Source: Sarocladium kiliense
Taxonomy: Eukaryota; Ascomycota; Sordariomycetes; Hypocreales; Sarocladiaceae
Length of the DNA: 64,000 nt
Assembly: GCA_030734395.1 (NCBI GenBank)
Contig: JAUZTG010000048.1
Coordinates: 1,116,001-1,180,000 of the forward strand
Direction of reading: 5' to 3'
Part shown: in pieces, positions 56,062 to 64,000 of the stretch
Position numbering within the stretch: the first letter of the stretch is position 1
Layout of the letters: each line of letters starts with the position of its first letter
Notes under the pieces: generated by a model
The model's database searches: none
Seen by the model: only the letters and a program-made list of their open reading frames with translations
What the model was told of the DNA's origin: nothing
Translations under genes and position numbers: made by a program

Positions 56062-56196
56062 GCTGTGTTGTCGAAGCTAAGCATATCGTTCATTTGTTTC
56101 CTTCTTGGGTAGTAGTCTGGGCGCATTAATATCCTAATACAAGAGAAGATTGTTGACACCGCTATTTCTCTCCACTTGCTGTGCCTTAAGGCTGTA
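56062..56196. other. Short convergent spacer
   Basis: A 135-bp spacer separates the convergent GT2 and NCS1 genes, enough for overlapping 3' UTR signals only. Confidence 0.5.
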
Positions 56197-58012
56197 TCAT
56201 TGCACAGTCTTTGTCTCGACCTGGCCAACATTCTTCTCCACCTCGTTACCCGCCTCCAACTCCCTTTCCTTGTCTGTCATAGCATTGCCTCTCTGACGGA
56301 AGCCCGATTGGCCAAACTTGACCTCTTGTAGCTCCTCTGCATTATCGTTCGGAACGACACCGAGCCTCTCTGCCTCTCTAGGCGTGAATGTAGCCCAGTC
56401 ATCGTATTGGTCAAACTCTCCTGCACCCGGAACGGGGAAGATGCGGACCATCGCGTAGTATGAAATCATCGAGATGCCCATTCCCGTGAAGAAGGCGGTG
56501 TAGTAGAGCTGGAACAAGGCATCCGGGGCATCTGTCATACCACCTACGCTCGTGATCAAGCCGCCAATCGTTGGGGCCCACCCTGCAATCCAGCAAGGAA
56601 TCACGCGCCAGTTGAAGCCATGTGAGAACCAGTAGTCAGAGCCTTCAGGGCGATACAGGTCGTTGAGCTTGATGCGCTGGCGTCGGATGAAATAGTAGTC
56701 GGCAATCATGACTCCCAAGAGAGGAGCAAGGAACACCGAGAAAGAGCTGAGGACTTGGACGAAGGTGGCTGCGCGGTTGATGAGCTGCCAAGGTTGAATG
56801 ATCCACGTCGCGAGAAAGGTAATGAGCGCGCCACGACGGATGTCGATGTAGCGAGGGAAGATACCAGAAAGGTCGATACCACCAGCAACAGCGTTTCCAC
56901 AGACGTTCTGGAAGAGGATAGCAAAGCCGAAAGCAACGGACAAGAAGAAGACACCTGCTCTTGCAGCAGACGACCCATTGCCGCTATCCATCATGACCAT
57001 CATAAGATCTGGAGGGTTCCAGTAAATCTCGCCATAGATCTTCTGGCAAGCAGCAGTGCAGACCAACCCAGCAATCGACACGATAATGCCGATTACCCAC
57101 TGCACGGAGAAGGTTCCGACAATAAGACCCCATCTGTTGGATGCATAACGTGAAAAGTCGCTTTCGTTGGTCATGCCAGCAGCTTTCTGTCCGATGGCTT
57201 GGTTGAGAGCAGCCATCATGATCCAAGAGACGCCCCAACGGGAAGTGCTCGGGACCTCTTGGCCTTTGTAGAATACAGGGCCAACACCCTTTGCGACGGA
57301 GAGTGACCAAACCATCATAGAAAACATGGCCAGACCACAGCCCAGTGAGGAAAAGAAGAAGGGCTTCTTGAAGCGTTCGGGGCGGATAAAGAGGAACGGT
57401 ACCGAGATGAGCCAGAAAATGGTGAAGCCAACCATTTCGCTCGTCGTCGTGGGCATACTTGCCGGAAGGGTGTTCTTGATCCTGCTAAATGAGGGCCAAA
57501 TTGCCGTCAGGGCGACTGTGACCAGCTTGCCACCGTTCCAGCACTGCAGCGCGTTCCAGATGAAGTTGAGCATGACTCGTTGGATGAGGGGGATGTAAGC
57601 GCCTCGGAAACCCCAGGTGTAACGGTTCTGGATGGTGAAGCCAATGTGCCAGGTGATTCCAACCCATCCGATGATACAGGTGAAGAGGGAAACTATGAGG
57701 CGCGAGACGACAATGATGGCCATGGCCTGGCCGACGGATAGACCTTGCGTCAGGAAGGTGTTGGGAGTCTGCCATGTCGATACGTTCAGAGCACCCCTAC
57801 AAAGGATCAGTATTGTTACCGAACAGGTGCATCTCAGGTAGGTTTGGGAAGTCTTACAAAGATGCAGCACCAAAGTAGTTGAACCAGCCCCAAGTTCGAC
57901 GCGCCGGTGGCATTGGCACCAAATCACGGTTGCACCATGCTGTAGTCTCCTCGTGGCGAGACTCATCGGCCTTGAGGACCGCAGCATCCCTAACTCTGCG
58001 GAGAGCCGACAT
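56197..58012 (-). CDS. NCS1 permease (uracil/allantoin/hydantoin type)
   Basis: Two exons (58012-57858, 57796-56197) join in frame to 584 residues. The short first exon restores the family N-terminus: NRDLVPMPPARRTWGWFNYFG before helix 1 (GALNVSTWQ). About twelve hydrophobic segments follow, with the NCS1 blocks SRLIVSLFTCIIGW, IGFTIQNRYTWGFRGAYIP, NESDFSRYA, QNVCGNAVAGGIDLSGIFPRYIDIRRG and APLLGVMIADYYFIRR. It should be a plasma-membrane symporter for a nucleobase, allantoin or hydantoin. Its start faces the HyuA-DUF917 gene across a 1.3-kb divergent region, so the two probably serve one pathway. It differs clearly from the permease at 35873 in the loops and tail and is not a recent duplicate. 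Confidence 0.93.
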
Positions 58013-59356
58013 GATGACCAGGACGTGAGGTTCGAACGACAAGTATCGTTTGCTAGATGATCAAAATCGGGGATCTACGGCACCCAGTCCAAGACAGCGA
58101 CGAGACCAGCCTTTAGTATAATCGGCTCGAAGGGCGACAGCCGACCGGTTAGCAACAACCAGGGAAAGATACAGAGATAAGGTCCTATATCGGACCCGTA
58201 TGCCGACGGTCAATCCCCACGCAACGACCCTTGAGTACCCTTGCCCAGCACTACGATAATGAACATGGTTCCCTCCCACAACTAAGTTGTTCCTTAGCGT
58301 TGGGGAACCTCGTGGTGGCTGTTGGAGCTAGACTTGTCGGCGAATCATGGCGAGCGCCTTATCGGGGACGGCGTATTTGGGGCGCCACTTTTCCCAAGCT
58401 ACTGGGAAACAAGACGGAGTCAGCATATGGCATTTCCCGTGCTGGCCCCAAGAGCTTATCAAAAGTGGTGAATTAGTGACATGAATCGTCCCTGCCAAGG
58501 TGCGAGCTCGGGACCACGGTATGTACTGGAAGATCTGGGGGTGTGCACATGGCTTGGAAGGGTGGTTTTACGTCTAAAGCGTCCCGAACTGTCCATGGTT
58601 CAGTTTCTTAGCCTGGTCTAACACTTCTGGGCCGCTCATGGGAGCCGTGCTCATGGGAGCCGTGCTCATGGGAGCCGTGCTCATGGGAGCCGTGCTCATG
58701 GGAGCCGTGCTCATGGACTTCATCTTCTATGCTCATCAGGGCTAACATGCACCGGACGATTTACAAGACTTATGTGAAGAAAGCAGCAGATTACCACGGC
58801 ACAACTGTAATCCTGCCTGCCACAAGAGGCATGAGAACAGCATTCCCCATGCATAGACAATACGATGTCCTGGTGTAGGTTAGGTAACCATGCCGCTTGA
58901 TGCGGCCCTTGATACCTGAGGTACCAGATGCTTGACGAATGTCATCAGGCGCGCAAGCTCTGACACAATGAAAGGACAAATCAGCGGCTCAGCTATGCAT
59001 ATAGCCACATCAGACTAGTTGGTCAATCTTGGGCGATACGCTGGCTTTATGGTCATCCATCCCACTGAGGGGTATCAGCATGCGACGGGAATTGACCGAG
59101 ACGGAGGTTGAAGCCCGACCGGCGGCGGGCCCTGCTCCGCTCCGGAACCAATGCCACGGTCAGGTGGGGCTCTGTGGGTGCTCGCTCCGGCCGACTTCGG
59201 CTCAGGCTGTAATTCATTGCCTGATGCTAATAATCTCGGCTGTGTCTGGGAGGAAGTGCGCTGCTCGTCGACTTGCAAGTCAAAGCGAGACAGTCAACTC
59301 AAGTCTGAGAGCCGTTGTTGAACAAAGTCAGCTCATTCGACAAGACATTCGACGCA
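58013..59356. promoter_or_regulatory. Divergent promoter region of NCS1 permease and HyuA-DUF917
   Basis: The 1.3 kb between divergent start codons holds both promoters. HGATAR matches occur at AGATAA 58175-58180, TTATCG 58359-58364 (reverse CGATAA) and TTATCA 58456-58461 (reverse TGATAA), about the number expected by chance for this length. A 15-bp tandem repeat is embedded at 58636-58716. No gene is visible. Confidence 0.5.
58636..58716. repeat. 15-bp minisatellite, five copies
   Basis: The unit TCATGGGAGCCGTGC repeats five times without mismatch (58636-58710), followed by a partial unit TCATGG. Each unit contains the inverted repeat GAGC-CGT-GCTC when read across its junction, so single strands could form small hairpins. 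It sits in the shared promoter region of the permease and hydantoinase genes. Confidence 0.97.
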
Positions 59357-62300
59357 ATGACTGTGGCACCAGTTCTTCGCATTGGCGTGGACGTCGGCGG
59401 GTGAGTGGGATGCACAGAAGCGAAAGGCAAGAAGTATAGTGACAGGGCGGAAGTTGACATGATATCATAGAACAAACACTGATGGTGTAATCCTCGATCC
59501 TACGCAGGCCAACACGCAATCGCGCGGCATCCTCGCCTACCACAAGTCCAGCACCACTACCAACCCCAGCGATGGCATCAACAACGCGATCACGACCATG
59601 TTCTCCCAAATGGAGAACATCGATCCCTCAAATGTTGCAAGCGTCACAATCGGCACGACACACTTCATCAATGCCGTTGTCGAGATGGACCGCTCGCGTC
59701 TCGCCAAAGTCGGCGTCATCCGCTTGTCTGGACCCTTCTCGGAACAGATCCCTGTAGGCATCGACTGGCCTCCAAGACTACGAGAGATCATCTGCGGTCA
59801 TCGCAGCCTGGTTGATGGTGGCTTGGAGATCGATGGTGGCCTTATCGCCGAGCTGGATGAGGACCAACTGAGGCGCGAGGTTGAGACGATCAAGGCAAAG
59901 GGCATCAAGGCTATTGCCATAGTGGGAGTTTTCAGCCCGATTGATGTTGTCCATCGACAAGAAGAGAAGGCTTCCGAAGTTGTCAGGAGTGTTTTCCCTG
60001 AGGCTGATGTTGTTTGTTCCAAAGATGTAGCCAACATCGGCTTCTTTGAGCGCGAGAACGCTGCCGTGCTGAATGCGTCCATCCTCCGGTTCGCCCGCAA
60101 GACGATCCGCTCTTTCCAAACCGCGGTGCAAAAGCTCAATCTACACTGCCCGCTCTTCATCACGCAAAACGATGGCACCATTATTACAGCGAGCGCTGCG
60201 GCTCGTTTGCCGATCAGGACATTCTCAAGCGGCCCTACCAATAGCATGCGAGGTGCTGCGTTCTTGATGCAGAACGAGGGCATCAAAGAGGCAATGATGG
60301 TTGTCGACATTGGTGGAACCACGACCGACGTCGGCTTACTACAGAAGAACGGCTTCCCCAGACAGGCTGCTGCGTACAGCGAAATCGCTGGTGTACGGAC
60401 CAACTTCAGCTACCCGGATGTGCGCAGCATCGGCCTCGGCGGCGGTTCCATTGTCGCCAAGGATACGGATGGCAAGCTTACAGTCGGACCCGAGTCTGTG
60501 GGATATCAGATTCGCCAGAAGGCTCTTGTCTTCGGCGGCGATATCCCCACAACCACAGACTACACAGTCCTGGGCAATACGTCGGTCGATATTGGCGATC
60601 GAAGCAAAGTGGATGGACGCGAGTCGCTGGTCGCAACGTTACCTGAGTTCCAGGCTAAAGTCAAGGCCATGTTGGAACAGATAGTCGACACAATGAAGAC
60701 TTCACCGGAGCCAATACCAGTCGTTCTTGTCGGCGGCGGAGCCGTCATTGCCCCTGATACACTTCACGGTGCCAGCCGTGTCGTCAAACCTAACTGGTCA
60801 GGTGTAGCCAACGCCATTGGAGCGGCGACAGCAAGAGTCAGCGGAGTAGTCGACTCGGTAGAGAGCACAGAGTCGCGCAGCAAGGATGAGGTTTTGGAGG
60901 CCGTCACCAAGCGTGCAATCGATGCTGCAGTTGCCAGTGGCGCAAAGAGAGAAACAGTCACGATCGCAGAACTGGACAGTTTCCCGCTACAGTACATCTC
61001 GGACAAGTCGAGGATCATTGTTAAGGCTGTTGGCGATTTCGACTATTCACGAACGAATATTGAATCAACACCCATCGGCGACGATGCCGATGAAGAGTTT
61101 GATAACGACGCTAATCACGTCGCTTCCAAGGTCGATGGGAATCACGGTGATGATTCAACAGCCAAGGCATCTCCGTCTGGAAGCCTTGTGCACACCACTG
61201 AGTCAATCAACAAGTATAAGCCCAAGGTCGTGAACAGAACTTGGTATTTGTCGGAAGCAGACCTCGAGTTTATCTCCACAGGCTGCTACATTCTCGGCAC
61301 CGGCGGTGGCGGTAGCCCATACCAGCACTTCCTTCGTCTTAGAGAGATGGTGCGGGCTGGCGTCACGGTTCGTGTCATTTCTCCCCATGATCTGAAAGAC
61401 GAGGATCTTGTAGCCTGTGGCGGTGCCAAGGGCTCACCCCAAGTATCTACAGAAAAGCCCGTCGGAGATGAGATACTTGAGTCGCAGCGCGAGCTTTATG
61501 CTTTCCTCAACAAGTCGCCCAATGCCGTCATTCCTCTGGAAATCGGCGGTGGCAACGGTCTGCAGGGCTTAATCATAGGTGCTTCCAATGCTCTCGACAT
61601 CCCGGCCATCGATGGTGATTGGATGGGTCGTGCATACCCAGTGTCATGGCAAACCACTCCGGTCGTCTACGAGAAGAAGGCTATGATGGTTCCGACATGC
61701 ATTTCTGACGGCAACGGTCGCATCATCTTCATGACCAAGGCGCCAACCGAGCTCGACGCCGAAAGAGCCCTGCGTGCTGCGCTGTCACAGATGGGATCGC
61801 ATGTTGGTTGTGCCAAAGGGCCTGTGAGCGGTGCAAATACGAAGAAGTGGGTGGTCGAGAACACCATGTCTCTCGCCTGGCGCATTGGTCGAGCAGTTGC
61901 TTTGGCACGATGCGCCAACACCATCGACACCGTGGCCGAATCTATCATCGAGGAGGTTGGCGGAGCTGAATCGGCGAAGGTCTTGTTCAAGGGCAAGATT
62001 GTCGGCGTGGAGCGCGTCTTGAGAATGGGCCACGCTTATGGCGAAGTCAAGATCGAGTCAACAACAGGCGACGATGCTACCGAAGCGAAAAAGGAGACGC
62101 TCATCATTCCTTTCAAGAATGAAAACATCTACGCCAAAAGGGTAAATGCAGACGGCACCGAAGAGATCGTAGCCATGGTGCCGGATCTGATCACTGTGCT
62201 TGATGCGCAGAACGGCGAGGCTTTGGGAACGCAGGACTACCGCTATGGCCTTCCTGTGGTAGTAATTGGCATCACTGCGTCAGAGAAGTGGACGTCGACG

Positions 62301-62414
62301 CAGCGAGGCTTGGAAATTGGTGGACCAAAGGGCTTCGGCTTCAATGATCTGGTGTACAAGCCTTTGGGCAACTTCAGCAAGCCACGGAGTGTTATAGAGG
62401 AGTACGATCAATAG
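59357..62414 (+). CDS. HyuA (hydantoinase/oxoprolinase A) fused to DUF917
   Basis: A tiny first exon (59357-59400) encodes MTVAPVLRIGVDVGG and joins 59471-62414 across a 70-bp intron, restoring the ATPase P-loop-like DVGGTNTDG; total 995 residues. Residues about 1-540 form a hydantoinase A/oxoprolinase N-terminal half with an actin-like ATPase fold (VDIGGTTTDVG, LGGGSIVA, VVLVGGGAVIAP). After an acidic linker (about 540-600), residues about 610-995 form a DUF917 (S-methyl-thiohydantoin desulfurase-like) domain beginning near GCYILGTGGGGSPY. HyuA proteins hydrolyse hydantoins or 5-oxoproline with ATP, usually with a HyuB partner, which is not encoded in the window. The fused arrangement suggests coupled attack on a (thio)hydantoin-like ring. 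The divergent NCS1 permease fits the same pathway. Confidence 0.92.
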
Positions 62415-62713
62415 AGATAGACGAGAAGAATAAAAGAAGATCAATGTAACTTTGACTTTATGCCAAGTCGGAATGAGGATGCTCACAAACGGTACACAGA
62501 ATATTTAACACGGGTCGCACTCTTATGTCAAGGGCCAAAGGTATATGCAAGGCAAAAGATTCAGTATTCTCAAATTTATGAGGCACCTTGAGCAAGGCGC
62601 CGCATTACTAGTTATCAATTCACCACCCAGTCAATCTGCATGCACTCAAGCAGTGCACTCGCAATAAAGGTAGAACTTGGTTGTCATGCCTGGGATGTCA
62701 GTCGGCTCCAATC

Positions 62714-63066
62714 TTACTCGACCTTTACGGGAACGATCAGGGTACTGATTTCATCACCGTTCAGGTTAAAGCGGAAAGTAATGTTCCAGGTGAAGCCACC
62801 GGCCCATTCCTCGAAAATTAGATTGGGAAAGACGTAGATGCCCCAGCCAGTGCGACTGGTCGGGCCATCCACCGGAACCTCGATGTCGGCACCATCCTCG
62901 TCCTCGGTGAACTTGTCGCGGTACACGCCGAGTTCGTCTGACTCCTTTGTGGGCTTGAAGCTGGAGCCGAGGATGATCTTGACATGCTCGACCCTGCCTT
63001 TACAATCTGGGGAGAGGTACTGACAAGGTAGAGAAGGGACTTGCCCTCAGCTGAGTTGGAAGACAT
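62714..63066 (-). CDS. Small hypothetical protein (two-exon model uncertain)
   Basis: From ATG 63066 (MSSNSAEGKSLLYLVSTSPQI), a 50-bp intron with donor GTAAAG at 63003 and acceptor TTCAAG at 62954 joins 62953-62714 in frame and gives 100 residues. The second exon reads PTKESDELGVYRDKF, then an acidic stretch and a hydrophobic beta-rich tail (WNITFRFNLNGDEISTLIV). Just upstream of the chosen acceptor, the second frame also reads protein-like (VEHVKIILGSSFK), so an alternative exon or a one-base indel is possible. I do not recognise the family. The Trp/Phe-rich end suggests a small beta-sandwich domain. Confidence 0.5.
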
Positions 63067-64000
63067 TCTGACAAGATGGGGTGAACTTCTATTTGAGAAG
63101 TACCCAGGGCAATGTAGGCCTTGAAAGTAGCGTGATGTCAAGGGTCCGAGAACTGATCGCTTTCTGTGGGTGATGATTAGAAACATTGAGAGAGATGCTA
63201 TGCCATCGTGTGGTCGCTATTTAACTCCATCTGATCGGGCTGGAAACACGGTGACAAAGCTCGCGATTGATGATATGTTCATTGTTGGGAAGCTCCGTGC
63301 CAGAATGTGTGGTATTCATTGTTAGCATGGTCAGAGCCTCTCGTTTCACCCCCCATGCATTCGTGCTTGTTCTTTGTGTGGTTGGGGGAACGCTCGACTT
63401 ACTTGATCGTTCAAAGGCAGTTCCCTTCGCTAGTGTTCATAGATCATTTCCCCGGAGGCTCACAAGGAATGCCTGAAGCCTACTCAGCCCAGCCAAAATT
63501 AATGCACGCATGATGTAATGGACGCAGCTTGTGAGATGTTTCTGCTTTTCGTATCAGGCTTTCCATATTTGGACCGGATCGGGCAGCGATGCACGTAAGA
63601 CTTCAATGCATAAAGTTCCAAGGTTAGACAACTGACAAGTTTTCCTTTGTGCGCAGAAAAGTCTCTCTTCTTGCGGCCAATCACAGGGAAGCTGTGCATA
63701 TAACAGTGTACTCATTCGATATCGTGTTACTGTACTGTAAGGCGTCCATAAAGCATCCTTGTACTGTAAAGACGACACTGTGCCATTCATCCTTCGCGGC
63801 AACATTGAGTTATACCAACTACAGTACCTTCTACAGTAGCATAAGTACTCTAACTCAGGGGCCAGAGTGAACCTCTCAAAGAACAGTAGACAGACTCTGG
63901 GAACCACCAATCAGCTCGACTGCAAGCCAAGAGGTCAGGCTGTCGGAACTGATTGGCTGGGTCCAATTGCTGCGGCCGCTCTGCAAGCCAACACAAAGCC
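63067..64000. other. Right-end intergenic stretch
   Basis: The last 0.9 kb contains the 5' flank of the small hypothetical gene and sequence with no supportable ORF. Several short actgtaa/ctacagta-like words repeat near 63730-63840, without a regular period. Confidence 0.4.

Noticed and set aside
58013..59356. GATA-motif cluster in the second divergent promoter
   Set aside because: Only three HGATAR matches in 1.3 kb, about the chance expectation, so no regulatory claim is made.
1..64000. CRISPR array, prokaryotic operon or phage element
   Set aside because: All genes are intron-containing or single fungal units; the only tandem repeat is a 15-bp minisatellite without spacers.

Overview
The window reads as nuclear DNA of a filamentous ascomycete (Pezizomycotina, most likely a plant-associated Sordariomycete). 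The basis is short (about 45-75 bp) GT..AG introns with CTAAC/CTGAC-type branch sites, single-gene transcription units on both strands, a eukaryotic tRNA-Glu, fungal-specific families (RTA1, Zn2Cys6 factor, Erg28, GPI-anchored GH16) and many secreted plant-cell-wall enzymes. About 26 protein genes and one tRNA can be supported. Most multi-exon models were checked by confirming that exon phases join in frame and that the total length is divisible by three.

Layout. 1-3.4 kb: 3' part of a LIM/RhoGAP gene, then tRNA-Glu(CUC) at 4.13 kb. 4.6-17.8 kb: a plant-polysaccharide island with a rhamnogalacturonan acetylesterase, an MFS sugar transporter, an IAH1-type esterase, a GH5 mannanase, a second GH5 enzyme, a two-module GH43 and a 12-cysteine small secreted protein. 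19.8-30.6 kb: a carotenoid oxygenase, a small glycine-zipper protein, an MFS permease, an RTA1-type 7-TM protein, a Zn2Cys6 regulator and an Erg28-like protein with a GC-AG intron. 31.4-39.4 kb: a nitrogen-scavenging group made of an isochorismatase-fold hydrolase fused to an allophanate-hydrolase-type amidase, a 2-oxoglutarate/Fe(II) oxygenase divergent from an NCS1 permease, and a secretory FMN 2-hydroxyacid oxidoreductase. 40-47.9 kb: a secreted TAP-like alpha/beta hydrolase, a membrane-anchored multicopper oxidase and a divergent phospholipase C. 48.6-56 kb: GPI-anchored GH16, UDP-glucose 4-epimerase and a GT2 polysaccharide synthase. 56.2-62.4 kb: a second NCS1 permease divergent from a HyuA-DUF917 fusion. 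A small hypothetical gene closes the window.

How the genes fit together. The 4.6-17.8 kb block encodes deacetylation, backbone cleavage and side-chain removal for pectin, mannan and arabinose-containing glycans, plus sugar uptake. The 31-37 kb and 56-62 kb blocks each pair a nucleobase/hydantoin-type permease with an amide-hydrolysing fusion enzyme, which suggests use of N-heterocycles as nitrogen sources. The divergent promoter of the first block holds five HGATAR (AreA/GATA-type) motifs in about 0.5 kb. The most noteworthy candidate for an under-described system is the fused cysteine-hydrolase/amidase, whose domain order matches consecutive steps from biuret (or a related ureide) through allophanate to ammonia. 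That substrate assignment is inference.
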